From NCBI GenBank assembly GCA_963573305.1, contig OY754331.1, positions 8,962,868 to 9,026,867 of the forward strand: a DNA stretch of 64,000 bases, written 5' to 3'. The notes under the pieces are model-generated. The model was not told the origin of the DNA. It ran no database searches and saw only the letters and a program-made list of their open reading frames with translations. Positions within the stretch are counted from its first letter, which is position 1, and each line of letters opens with the position of its first letter. Source of the stretch: Pyrrhosoma nymphula (Eukaryota; Arthropoda; Insecta; Odonata; Coenagrionidae). Below are positions 42,201-48,601 of the stretch, one piece after another. A program made the translations under genes and the position numbers.

Positions 42201-42417
42201 TGAATACGTGATAAGACACGGAGGTGTACCTCACTTGCGTCCAGCGGCTTCAAAGATGTCATGGTTCGAATTGCTTCAGGTTGATGTGTTTCTTGTGATA
42301 ATAGGATTGCTTGTTGCAACATTGGCGCTAATCGTAAAAATATTAAGCAATATGATGCGATATATATTAAAAAACAAAATAAAGCCAAAAAAAATAAAAA
42401 AATGTAAGAATCTGTAG
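20418..42417 (+). CDS. UDP-glycosyltransferase (spliced, four coding exons, 528 residues)
   Basis: Membrane-bound UGT of the ER lumen, transferring a sugar from a UDP-sugar to small lipophilic acceptors. Exons 20418-21254, 27466-27697, 33201-33420 and 42120-42417 join in phases 0, 1 and 2 with GT-AG borders. Signal peptide about 1-23. The acceptor-domain His is H37 in RSHAIF. The signature region runs from WVPQ (349-352) through ITHGGLG (365-371) to the donor-binding FADQ (389-392). A transmembrane helix is at about 486-505. The basic tail ends KCKNL, a KxKxx-type ER retrieval signal. Length and domain order are normal. The position of the catalytic Asp in vertebrate enzymes appears to be Gly139, with Glu144 nearby. 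The start is the ATG 11 bases after the acceptor at 20406, and the signal peptide begins there, so at least one upstream non-coding exon is expected. Substrate unknown. Confidence 0.93.
21367..21459. repeat. imperfect inverted repeat in UGT intron 1
   Basis: CTCCGTCTCTGCCGTCG with GATGTACGTG on the left pairs imperfectly with ATATACATCGAAACGTCGGC and AGATATGGAG on the right. The CATCGAAACGTCGGCAG phrase is of a kind seen at the ends of Penelope-like elements. It may be a tiny foldback remnant. Confidence 0.5.
22789..22950. mobile_element. 162-bp TTAA MITE, copy 1
   Basis: TTAACACATTCAATG at the left and CATTGAATGTGTTAA at the right are exact inverted complements, and the outer TTAA on both sides is the expected piggyBac-type duplication. 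Internal words (GGAGCACGTCTATTGACATG, AGGGCTTCGGAATGGAACGA) match the copy at 32179-32324 in reverse orientation. It lies in UGT intron 1. Confidence 0.75.
23000..24270 (-). pseudogene. Jockey-like LINE reverse transcriptase remnant
   Basis: Translating the minus strand in pieces gives AAKFFDVEKAFNQV (RT motif A region, about 24180-24220), GSLLSPLLFSI-like text (about 24030), CADDIVLASDVPSLVSAQLL (motif C with C-A-D-D at about 23956-23974), and the C-terminal LLFRATVMPVLMYATPAWVF and APWFVHNDINFHDL (about 23460-23640). Frames change repeatedly and stops are frequent, so it is a dead 5'-truncated copy. It lies in UGT intron 1, antisense to the gene. The region 23000-23300 is probably its 3' end. 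Confidence 0.68.
24291..24390. repeat. AAATTACC inverted words
   Basis: Alternating GAAAATTACCATAATTTTC, GGTAAATTACCACGTGGTAA and TTATGGTAATTTTTGAAAAT form overlapping palindromes. The same wording fills the hAT-like MITE at 37162-37719 (AAATTACCGCGGTAA), so this is probably a fragment of that family. Edges are unclear. Confidence 0.5.
24391..26713. other. UGT intron 1, no further recognisable feature
   Basis: AT-rich intronic DNA. Short open frames only. Nothing matches an exon, RNA gene or element end that I can support. Confidence 0.4.
26714..26879. mobile_element. 166-bp hairpin MITE with TA duplication
   Basis: GAGTATCATTCTTGATGTAA at the left end is the complement of TTACATCAAGAATGATACTC at the right. 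The arms continue with GACTGTTTTGAATT / AATTCAAAACAGTC. TA flanks both ends, as in Tc1/mariner-type MITEs. It lies in UGT intron 1 and has no coding capacity. Confidence 0.75.
27466..27697 (+). CDS. UGT coding exon 2 (residues 280-357)
   Basis: Acceptor TACCACAG ends at 27465. The exon reads DLQKFMGEASEAGVILFSMG, then QRVIWKWELD, then LEKWVPQWAVL, and ends one base into the next codon at ATTAG/GTAAGT (intron starts 27698, phase 1). FSMGS and RVIWKWE are standard UGT landmarks at the start of the C-terminal, UDP-sugar-binding domain. Confidence 0.93.
27980..28406. repeat. 427-bp near-perfect palindrome
   Basis: The two arms meet at about 28187 (GTTAGC / GCTAAC) and pair out to the ends (GTTCTGGGGTTTCCATCC left, GGATGGAAACCTGAGAAC right). 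Landmarks present on both sides include GAGTAAGGATTTT, CAACGTGTCGAGGGCATACT, CATCGTTTTCAGAGCAATGA and CCCCCCCAATTAGATGGG. The phrase around CGAGGGCATACTCCTCCATC recalls Penelope-like element ends, but no protein is encoded. It lies in UGT intron 2, 0.28 kb after exon 2. Confidence 0.85.
28407..28974. other. UGT intron 2, no recognisable feature
   Basis: AT-rich intronic DNA without supported features. Confidence 0.4.
28975..29205. repeat. about 22-bp tandem repeat with TTCCTATAGGAA
   Basis: Around ten irregular copies of TTTTCCTATAGGAACGAGAA. The 12-bp palindrome TTCCTATAGGAA is the most conserved part. Spacing varies by a few bases and the last copies carry small deletions. Intronic minisatellite. 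Confidence 0.85.
29206..30649. other. UGT intron 2, no recognisable feature
   Basis: AT-rich. Several diverged phrases such as GAAAATATATTGCTCTATGA, AAAGTCTCATATACCTAG and related forms recur loosely between 30060 and 31030, suggesting an old low-copy tandem duplication of roughly 400-500 bp. I cannot set boundaries. Confidence 0.4.
30650..30711. repeat. 62-bp hairpin
   Basis: The 31-base arms centred at 30680/30681 read outward as TTCCTAGTGATAGAAATACT and its complement, with two mismatches and no loop. Such sequences form cruciforms readily. Intronic. Confidence 0.85.
30712..31489. other. UGT intron 2, no recognisable feature
   Basis: AT-rich with a C-homopolymer run at about 31367-31390. 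No supported gene. Confidence 0.4.
32179..32324. mobile_element. 146-bp TTAA MITE, copy 2
   Basis: TTAACACATTCAGCACGGAG at the left and CCCGCATTGAATGCGTTAA at the right, with TTAA as outer duplication. Internal words GGAGCACATCTATTTACGTG and AGGCCCTTTAAAAAATGGG match the copy at 22789-22950 in reverse orientation. It splits the RTE-like endonuclease remnant, so it inserted after that LINE copy. Confidence 0.75.
32796..32825. repeat. 30-bp perfect palindrome
   Basis: GCTATGTATCACTCT is followed immediately by its exact complement AGAGTGATACATAGC. It lies within the RTE-like remnant, so it is either a tiny inverted duplication or an excision-type footprint. Confidence 0.85.
33201..33420 (+). 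CDS. UGT coding exon 3 (residues 357-430)
   Basis: Acceptor TTTTTTTCAG ends at 33200. The first two bases complete an Ala codon, giving AHPKTKAFITHGGLG, the UGT signature, then GIPIIGIPIFADQEFN with the donor-binding Asp-Gln pair. The exon ends GDQ plus two bases at AGAG/GTAATT (intron starts 33421, phase 2). Confidence 0.94.
33771..35867 (+). mobile_element. RTE-BovB-like LINE reverse transcriptase, long open frame
   Basis: About 700 codons are open without interruption. RT landmarks in order: IPIPKKRKASECEEYRTISL, DQFGFRKDRGTRDAI, VNFEKAFDRVYWEKL (motif A), GVRQGCPLSPLLFNIY (motif B), VRFADDQALVS with catalytic F-A-D-D at residues 453-456 counted from 33780, and FNYLGSTLEERG. The C-terminal YGAETWTLRREDENRL, AFEMWVWRRM and GRGRKRIGFMDGM resemble RTE/BovB ORF2 ends. 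The APE endonuclease expected upstream is absent and no ATG starts the frame (a TTG lies at 33780, and the preceding in-frame stop is at 33768-33770). So this is a 5'-truncated but otherwise well preserved copy. It lies in UGT intron 3 in gene sense, 0.35 kb after exon 3, and is A/G-rich. Confidence 0.88.
35868..36639. other. 3' flank of the RTE-like copy, no gene
   Basis: Probably contains the LINE 3' UTR directly after the stop, but I see no poly(A) or simple-repeat tail that fixes its end. The rest is unassigned intron. Confidence 0.4.
36640..37050 (-). pseudogene. LINE ORF2 C-terminal fragment
   Basis: The minus strand reads YKAIAKERAWEEINQRLDSL (about 36960-37030), then after a frame change KRRKQNTVISKQSFLNRGIK and KWNELPEVIFEI (about 36830-36930). 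The SFxNRxxxxWNxLPxx pattern is typical of the C-terminal end of CR1/L2- and I-type ORF2 proteins. Disrupted. Intronic, antisense to the UGT gene. Confidence 0.55.
37162..37719. mobile_element. hAT-like MITE with 8-bp duplication
   Basis: TAGAGATGG at the left and CCATCTCTA at the right are exact complements. Flanks are GTCGCAAC (37154-37161) and GTCGCAAG (37720-37727), a 7-of-8 match as expected of an aged 8-bp hAT duplication. Subterminal regions are packed with AAATTACCGCGGTAA-type palindromes, possibly transposase-binding sites. No coding frame. Inside UGT intron 3. Confidence 0.75.
38642..38730 (+). repeat. 37-bp direct repeat pair
   Basis: ACTTGGAGCTGGTTGGAGGT with GGTTAGTTATGGAAGTC occurs at 38642-38678 and again at 38694-38730, 52 bp apart and identical. 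Confidence 0.9.
38794..39327 (+). pseudogene. FLYWCH-type zinc-finger fragment
   Basis: A 177-codon frame. VLRCQKERSSRCRGMLKSKN then GEVIEVTDHSCAAPD (about residues 8-44) fits the second half of a FLYWCH finger (W.C, CRGRL, HNHxPD), but the Trp is Leu and the second His position reads Cys. It continues ARLEVMKSINVAKKRARE and IYREELGELHNKGYNFVTEI, which resembles the linker after FLYWCH domains in transposon-derived and Mutator-like proteins. Resemblance ends near DGSKFILLDEG (about 142). The remaining residues translate the right end of the TTAA element. The first half of the finger is missing, so this is a captured or truncated fragment. Confidence 0.55.
39704..40371. mobile_element. hAT-like MITE, 668 bp, 8-bp duplication
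   Basis: CAGTGGCGAATATA at the left and TATATTCACCACTG at the right are imperfect inverted repeats of hAT type (CAGTGG ends). Flanks are ATGTGCAC (39696-39703) and ATGTGCTC (40372-40379), matching at 7 of 8. A GGGAGGGG / CCCCC patch lies near each end. No transposase frame. In UGT intron 3. Confidence 0.72.
40372..41549. other. UGT intron 3, mostly unassigned
   Basis: AT-rich sequence with a GC patch at about 40430-40480. No supported feature until the Harbinger fragment. Confidence 0.4.
41550..41790 (+). pseudogene. PIF/Harbinger transposase C-terminal fragment
   Basis: The frame at 41550 reads RIFNYGLSRARHYMLNE. One base later the frame switches (from 41594) to E, stop, GFGILDNKWRIFHRPLDV and then SIDMADIIVQACCVLHNLV. 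The pattern FNYxLSRARxxxENAFGIL, WRIFxRP and VxACCxLHN is diagnostic of the DDE_Tnp_4 (HARBI1-like) domain, including the region of its last acidic residue. The frameshift and nonsense codon make it inactive. No Harbinger termini are identified. It lies 0.33 kb before UGT exon 4. Confidence 0.72.
41801..41916. repeat. inverted repeat framing a tRNA-like gene
   Basis: AAATTCACAGTGA (41801-41813) and TCACTGTGAATTT (41904-41916) are exact complements. Between them the tRNA acceptor stem itself continues the pairing (CGCCTGG / CCAGGCG). The whole 116-bp unit is therefore a palindromic package around the tRNA-like sequence. Confidence 0.75.
41824..41896 (-). tRNA. tRNA-like gene or tRNA pseudogene
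   Basis: 73 bases on the minus strand fold as a cloverleaf: acceptor CGCCTGG/CCAGGCG, D-arm GCTT...GAGC with A box TAGCTTAACTGG (consensus), and a perfect T-arm CTGGG TTCGAAT CCCAG with consensus B box GGTTCGAATCC. The anticodon stem pairs poorly and the loop reads CGCGAAA. The base before the anticodon is G instead of the near-universal U, so the anticodon (CGA by position) is unreliable. Intact pol III boxes with a damaged anticodon arm suggest a tRNA-derived element or pseudogene. It is antisense in UGT intron 3. Confidence 0.45.
42120..42417 (+). CDS. UGT coding exon 4 (residues 430-528 and stop)
   Basis: Acceptor AAATCTTCAG ends at 42119. The first base completes Arg430, then FQEAMRKRSIILL. 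VFYIEYVIRHGGVPHLRPAA is the family's juxtamembrane segment. A transmembrane helix follows (about VFLVIIGLLVATLALIV), then a Lys-rich cytosolic tail ending KCKNL and TAG at 42415-42417. The basic tail and anchor are typical of ER UGTs. Confidence 0.93.
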
Positions 42418-42600
42418 AGTAAGATAAGGTAACACCTGTTTAATGTTTCCATAGGCTGTTGTTAAATGATACATTAACGTTAAGAATTCAATCTTGATAA
42501 TTTTAAATTTAACTTTCTATGATTCAACCTGTCATTTCATATATTTTTATGATCTCTTGATGCTTTACATTACTTATAAACAACATTTGTTTACATCTCA

Positions 42601-42606
42601 AATAAA
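42601..42606 (+). terminator. UGT polyadenylation signal
   Basis: AATAAA lies 184 bases after the UGT stop codon, with no other UGT-like sequence downstream, so the transcript probably ends shortly after. No closer canonical hexamer is apparent. Confidence 0.6.
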
Positions 42607-42805
42607 TGTTTTAAAAAATCAAGCTGATGTTTGTTTATTTAAAAAAATTGAGATTTCAGGTATAACGTAACCAGTGGCGTGCATTGGGGGTAAGCTAGGT
42701 AAGCTACACTTGGCCACTGCGTTGCAAAAGTATACGTAGTCCTCTTCACTTAAATTATTTTTCGTTTAAGGTGGATTATTATTATGCTTTGTGTGACCAA
42801 TCGAG

Positions 42806-43316
42806 CGGACGTGCTACCGGGACATAAGGGTTACTGCATGATCTTCACGAAGGAATCTACCTAGGGTCATGGTCTTGCGGAAAAGCGTACATAGGAGAGA
42901 CCTGCAGAACATTGAAGGTCCTCCTTTAGGAACACATGAGAGCCACGAAGAAGAAGCAGTTTCAACTTTCCGTCTTTGCGGAACATGCCTGGCGTGAATA
43001 TGGCCAAGAAATACTTTTTGACGAAGCAAAACTCATTGCTTGAGAGAAACGATTCTACTCCGGGCTAATACAGGAAGCAATTAAAATCACAAAAAGACCC
43101 AAGAAGATCAGTAGAGAAGACGGATGCCCGGTCCATAGTACTCGGAAGTGAGTTCTCCGAGAAAGAACTAAGCGTGATACCCCATATAAAGGCGGCCAAA
43201 ATCTTAACTCGGTGCCTTCGACCTGAAGACCCTGGTTGGAGCAACAACGAAACTGTCGTCTCCAAAGTCAACGCACGCGGTGAAAAACGGAAAACAAATA
43301 GAGATAAGATCTACTG
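42806..43316 (+). pseudogene. Penelope-like element, GIY-YIG endonuclease remnant
   Basis: From 42852 the frame reads GIYLGSW then SCGKAYIGETCRTL, so both GIY and YIG motifs of the nuclease are present. It continues EHMRATKKKQFQLSVFAEHA, WREYGQEILFDEAKLIA and GLIQEAIKITKRPKK, and ends with CPVHSTRK. In-frame stops lie after KVLL, after AKLIA and at 43149-43151. The order and spacing match the C-terminal endonuclease of Penelope-like retroelements. The downstream CGACCTGAAGACCCTGG (about 43219) resembles their 3' tail. The RT domain is absent. It begins about 0.4 kb after the UGT stop. Confidence 0.72.
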
Positions 43317-43469
43317 ATCAACGCCATGAAAACCAAAGAACCAACCCAACGTAATATTCGTGAACTTCGGCTTATTTTTTCCCTCCTGGTTATTGAACAA
43401 TGGGTATAATCTTGGCCCAGTCTTGACTCAGATCTCGTGTCTTAAGGTTGTGTCAGTTTGTATGTTCAT

Positions 43470-43960
43470 TTGGTGGTGCTGAGCCAGCTGATGGCCCCAA
43501 GGTGTCCTAAGTGTGACCTCTCAGTCAAACGAAACAAGCGTAACGTTAGCTGTGAGCAATGCTCTGCTACGTGCCTGTCTATTAAGCTGACGTGACAGCG
43601 TTCGAGGAGGTCCACAAGTCTTGGGTTTGCGACTATCGCTCTTCTGGGATCCATTCCAGATGCAACGACTCCACCACCACCAGTATCTGATCCGCGAGCC
43701 GTGCCTGTGGACCAGAGAGCCAGATTCAACCGTCCTGACAGAACTACCCGAACGAGTTAAGTGTATTCAGGAGAGCCAAAAGGAGCTAAAGAGTGCACTT
43801 GCCTCGCTACAGGTGGTAATCACGGAGAATGCGACCTCCACTGCTAAAATAAATTCCCCAATTTCAGACATAAGTGAGAAATTACCAAGTACTTATAATG
43901 ATAATGCTGCCATAAGAGTACGTGTGACTTCCTTAGAATCCCAACTAACAACAGAATAGA
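43470..43960 (+). pseudogene. LINE ORF1-like remnant (PHD-like finger and coiled coil)
   Basis: CPKCDLSVKRNKRNVSCEQC and a following CLS segment, then FEEVHKSWVCDY in another frame, form a Cys-rich finger like those in CR1/L2-type ORF1 proteins. From about 43730 a frame reads LTELPERVKCIQESQKELKS, ALASLQVVIT and RVTSLESQLTTE with heptad-like spacing, consistent with the ORF1 coiled coil, then a stop. Several frame changes occur. The family call is tentative. It could be the 5' part of a CR1-like copy whose ORF2 is missing. Confidence 0.45.
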
Positions 43961-44111
43961 ACAAGAACAGCTGCGTAATGCGATGGAATTTTTCCCAGCG
44001 ATTCCGGAGAACGCTTGAGGTGCTTATCACTCATGTTGGTCTCGCTTTAGGGGTCAAGTGAGAAATTGGTGACATGTGTATAGGCTGAAGAGCCGTGCGT
44101 CATCTGATGGT

Positions 44112-44660
44112 GCAAGTACATCTACATCTACATACTACCCCGCAAGCCGCCTCAATAGGCGAGTGGCGGAAGGTGTTAGGACACCAGCCGTTTACATATA
44201 AAAAGGAAACGCTCTAATGAAATTACGCCTAGCATTTATTAAAGTCCCTTATTGTTCGGGCGAAAAACGAATTCCCATACCTATCCGTTCAGAAAAATAT
44301 CTCTCTTAATTTATCGTTTCTGTCGGACATGGAAATATAGTGGGGTTCTAATATGATGTTCTCCGTGTCGCTCTTAAAGATATCTATTTTCAATTGCTCA
44401 AGCAAACTAAGCCTAGCGCGCAGCCTCCGCGTCTCTAGCGGCTCCCAACCTAATTTTTTTAACATCTGTGTAACGCTGTGTGTACGCCCGTAGCAGTTTT
44501 TGACGAATCGCGCCGCTTTCCTTTGTATTTTATTAATTTCCCGGATTAAGTCTTTCTGGACCGGATCCCATATGCTCGCTGCATATTCAAGGTGTGGCCA
44601 CACGAGTGCGAAATAGCACCTCTCTTTTACTTTTTCATCTGAGAATCTTCCCACAAGGTA
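44112..44660 (-). pseudogene. CR1/L2-like LINE 3' end with TGTAGA tail
   Basis: The minus strand reads VGRFSDEKVKERCYFALVWP, HLEYAASIWDPVQKDLIREI and NKIQRKAARFVKNCYGR, then KLREIFF. An in-frame TGA at 44289-44291 replaces what is probably an Arg codon (CGA to TGA), after which the same frame continues TDRYGNSFFARTIRDFNKC to a stop at 44229-44231. That is the standard C-terminus of CR1/L2-like ORF2. The 3' UTR ends with a GC hairpin (CCGCC...GGCGG) and a tail of TGTAGA units (44112-44135 on the plus strand as ACATCT). 5' truncated near 44660. Confidence 0.72.
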
Positions 44661-45127
44661 AGTAAGTAAAGGGAAAGGGTAAAGGTATCCCAAGTAAAGG
44701 GGATACAATTTGCTAATACTGTGGAAGGCGAAATGAGAGCAGCGGGAGTGAAACTAGAGCATGAAAAATCGAACTACTGCTCGATGACTTAACTTAAAAC
44801 TGATTTAACCAGTTGACCTCATATCGTCTGCTTCATCTACGCTCGTCATTCGGGTGAAACAGGTAAAGAAATATAAACCTAATTTATGCCCTAAAAATTC
44901 AATATTTAGACCGAGACTAAGCCAAAATCAGAATTATAAAGGCCTAGCCACCTTAGTGTTAACAGTGGAAAGCAGATGTTACAAAAGACACATTTCCTAT
45001 TGGTCCGTGGTTAAATGGGCTAAGTGCACTAGGGAATGCAGTGTTTAGAAGTCTTAGAATTTTTTGCTGTCAAAGAAGCAGGAATAGCGATAGGAATGAA
45101 ATCCTCCGGCAGTGAGCAAATATGAAA

Positions 45128-45720
45128 GGAATGTGATTCGTTGGTTTGGCCATCATGAGAAATAAGATGACAGTGGATTGCCTTAACAGTGGGTCTTAGT
45201 AGTGGTAGTACTCCTAATACTTGAATCCTTATCTGTTACCTAGTACATACTAACAGCACGCCTAGCATGTTTTCTACATGGGTCTTGAGTCCCTGTCCAT
45301 CTGTGTAGTTGTAGAATGCATGTATATTGAGGTCACTCTCCATTTTGATGACATCTGTAGTGTAGTGTTGCATGCTTGTGAGGCTTCGCCTCATGACAAG
45401 CATTAGCGATTTATGGTAATGCATAATTAGTCGTAGTTACACTAACTTTAGGGTATAGTGTAATGCATGTTGGTGAATACTCACCCCCTGCCACACACCC
45501 CTGAGGTGGCTTGCAGGGTATTTTGTAGATGTAGATGTAGATGAACAGATTTATGATAAATGATGTGAGAAGAAGGCGTAGACCGAGGAAAACATGGGTG
45601 AACATGATGGGTGGAGGATAGTCTTTATGATTAGGAAATTTAGAAGTCTAAAGAACCAGAGAGCGTATAAAATGCAATGAATGAATGTGGCAGAAACAAA
45701 GAAGGTATGTGAGGATAGAA
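45128..45720 (+). pseudogene. LINE ORF2 C-terminal remnant split by an insertion
   Basis: RNVIRWFGHHEK (about 45128-45165) and, after the 354-bp insertion, NDVRRRRRPRKTWVNMMGGG (about 45560-45625) together resemble the RxLRWFGHVxR...RGRPRKRWxD end of RTE-like ORF2 proteins. Stops and loss of similarity follow. Small and diverged. Confidence 0.5.
45190..45543 (+). mobile_element. 354-bp TGTAGA-tailed retroelement
   Basis: Flanked by AACAG on both sides (45185-45189 and 45544-45548), a likely short target duplication, and inserted in a LINE remnant. The 3' end TGGCTTGCAGGGTATTTTG plus TGTAGATGTAGATG is shared with 18510-18845 and, in its last 60 bases, with the CR1/L2-like LINE at 44112-44660. 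It has no coding frame. It is either a SINE that borrows that LINE's tail or a heavily truncated LINE 3' UTR. Confidence 0.62.
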
Positions 45721-46656
45721 TATAATGGGGGAAATATTCGAGCGAAAAAGATGAAAAGAATGCGCAATAGTAGATAAAGTATCATAGTCCAATGTAAATT
45801 ATGAAGGAAGGAGGAGTTATGTTTTTAAAAGCCATGAAAATACGCATCTTGAAAGATGTATTCCTAAAAATGTAGTCTTCATAGACAGCTTAAGGTATGA
45901 TAAGGCTCGGTAACAATGAAAACATTTTTAACGGCAAATAAAAATAAAAGCTCTAAATTTGTACTAATTTTCGGCGAAAAGTTTAAATATTTACTTTTTC
46001 AATCGATTAAGGAAAATCGATTTTAAAAATAAATTATATAATGCCTTGGCTTAAATGTTATCAAATAATCGAAATCTTAACTTCGCTATTTCATATTTTA
46101 TTATTTTGCTATCTCACTCATATTATTTTATGGTAACATTAGATATCTTAGCCTAATTCTTGGGTTAGGCCGCTGAACACTATGCTTACGCCAGCACTGT
46201 TTTTAGTGCTGAAATCAGTGCCTAAAACTCAGAAACTAATTCGGTACCTAAATCGATTTCGATGCCACGGAGTCTGAGTTTACGTGATACTGATTTCAGT
46301 AAGCAGTGGCCTTGTCAAGGCATTCGCTGAAAAACGCAATGTAAGTAAACTGCGCCATATTGTATCGGCATATTCCCGCCAAATCATGGAATCGCGAAAT
46401 GATTGCACAGTTTTCAGCGATTTTGAGCAAGTCCTCGAGAGAATATTTCGGTGGATTCCAGCGTCACCACCGGTATTCTCCCGAAATGATCGACTCACCT
46501 GCTTGCCTGTGATTGGCCGTTGCGTCCAAGAATCGGAAAATAAGTATCGTACGTACTAGTGGTGGAATGAAGTGTTGTCGGAGCAGAACGCGGCTGCAGC
46601 CGCAAAACTGTTTCGGTCAGACAACTGTTTCAAATAACTGAACTTGCAAACAACAA
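45721..46656. other. no recognisable gene
   Basis: AT-rich. A strip at 46260-46620 is more balanced in composition and has a 91-codon frame of no recognisable family. Confidence 0.4.
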
Positions 46657-48363
46657 CCAAGTGAGAACAGGTTTGAAATTCCACGTGTATCCCACGTGGG
46701 ATTCACCAAAATACGTGGATATTTGGTGAAGGTGGAAATTTCTCCATTTACCCACGGTGGAAATAGAGTGGATTTTGAGTGGAAATGGAGATTTCTTTGA
46801 ATTTGCAAAAATTTACTTCAGTGAGTAGTTATAGTAGCTTGTTAGAATATTTGATCCTTTTTCAATAAATATTGTCAGCCATAAAAGTTGAAAATTGGGT
46901 TGTAACTGTAGCTAACATGATATAATAGCAGCAGCAGATTTCGACAATGGGTAGCAAATGAAAAATCAAATCTAATATTGTGAGATTATACTAAAAGTAT
47001 TCCAGTGTTGTGGATTAACAACTCCGCATCGATCCCACATGAAATCTACCACAGTTTGAAAATATCTGGTGGAAGTGGAAATTTTCAGAATTTCCACCAT
47101 ATACCCATGGTGGAAATTGAGTGGATTTTAAGCGATCATGGAGATTTCTTTTAATGTGCAAAATTTCACTTCAGTGAGTTTTTTTAAGCTAGTTAGTAAA
47201 TTTGGTTCTTTTTTAATGAATAATGCCAATCATAAAAGTTGAGAAATCATGTTGTAACTGTTGCTTTTAAGATAAATAATAGCTGCAGCTATATTTCGAC
47301 AGAGTGGGTAACGAATGAAAAAAATCAAATCTAAAATTAGGAAATAATGCTACAAGTACTCCAGTGTTGTGAATTAATTTCTCCACATGGATCCCACGTG
47401 AAATGTAGTACAGTTTGAGGCCATTTGGTGGAGGTGGAAATTTTCAGAATATCCACCTATCACCCACAGATTGGAAATTAAGTGGATTTTAAGTAGAGGT
47501 GAGGTGTTCTTTATATGACAAATTTTGAGTCATTGAAATAATCTTGTTTTTTCTCATTGATATTGACTTTATTTTCATTCTATGTGGCAACATAGGATTC
47601 AATTAATTAATGCCTGATACTTGTGATTGGATAGTATTTCCTCAAACCATCGCACGGCACTGACATTTAAAAATTTGTTCTCAGTTACTTAGACGCACGG
47701 AAATGACCAGATGTAGGACCAGATGATAAATGAGCAGATGATAAAGATACCACTTTCTTGAAGCATTACTTTCAGTTGCGAGTTAGACTTGGCATATAAT
47801 TTGAACTGTACGGTCAGGTAGGTAAATGATTTAATATCATATGTTGACATTGAGAATCGACAGTGTCAATCAATATGTAATTGGTTTGTTGACAGTTTGA
47901 TTCGGTAGTAGTGGTATAAAGAGTATTACCAAATAAAAATTTAAATTTTAGAATCCAAGAAAGGAAATTATTTCAATGGTTGCAATTTTGTCCACGTAAA
48001 AAAAATTTCATTGCCAAAAATCCAAGGATTTTCTGGATTGATGATGAACATTTCGCAGTAGGGCAATTCATGAGTGGGAATGATGTGGATTTCACGTGGG
48101 AATGATGTGGGTCCCACATTGAGTTTAAGAGGATCCCCGGTGGAAATTAGTAGGTTAAAGGATTTTGGTGGAATCCACGTGGGTATGATGCGAAATTCAC
48201 GCGGGACCAATGTGGTTCCCACGTGGAAATTTGGCATCTTGGTGGAAATTTTGTGGATCTGGTGACCATATTCACGTGAATTCCACCAATGATATCCACC
48301 AAACTTCCCCCTTCATATCCACGTGGTCCCAGCGTGGGTCCCACCAACCTTTTTCTCACTGGG
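46657..48363. mobile_element. TIR element F with CCACGTGG word arrays
   Basis: The left end CCAAGTGAGAACAGGTTTG and the complement of the right end CCCAGTGAGAAAAAGGTTGG form an imperfect terminal inverted repeat. Both arms (46670-47500 and 47970-48345) are full of CCACGTGG, GGTGGAAAT and TCCCACGTGGGATTC words. The centre (47580-47900) contains GCAACATAGGATTCAATTAA, TTTCCTCAAACCATCGCACG and CGCACGGAAATGACCAGATG, matching the cores of C1 and C2. No transposase. Target duplication not evident. Confidence 0.6.
46670..47540 (+). repeat. about 353-bp tandem repeat, 2-3 copies, in the left arm of F
   Basis: Blocks with GTGGATTTTGAGTGGAAATG, GCAAAAATTTACTTCAGTGA, CATAAAAGTTGA and TACTCCAGTGTTGTG recur at a spacing of about 353 bp (for example CAGTGAGT at 46819 and 47172). 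The third copy is partial. Divergence is about 15-20% by eye. Confidence 0.75.
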
Positions 48364-48601
48364 AGTTTAGTTTCGTGATCGTGCCGCAGCCGCTCAGTTG
48401 CGCTCTGTGCTGTGAAGCGGCAACTGATTAAGCTGAAGCAGCTGACTTTTTCGTCTTCTATTCCGTTCCTGTTGCACTGCACGTGTGGCTATAAGCTACA
48501 ATTTGTTGGATTTGAACCTGTTGTGGGCGGTTGCTGGTTTATTAAGCCAACACACGTCGTTTCAGCGTTGCAGATAGAATTACAGCTGCGAAATACCTAT
48601 A

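Noticed and set aside
43466..43729. 87-codon minus-strand frame
   Set aside because: Antisense to the LINE ORF1-like remnant, with no independent support.
46284..46559. 91-codon frame before element F
   Set aside because: Unrecognised peptide overlapped by a similar-length frame on the other strand. No start or splice context.
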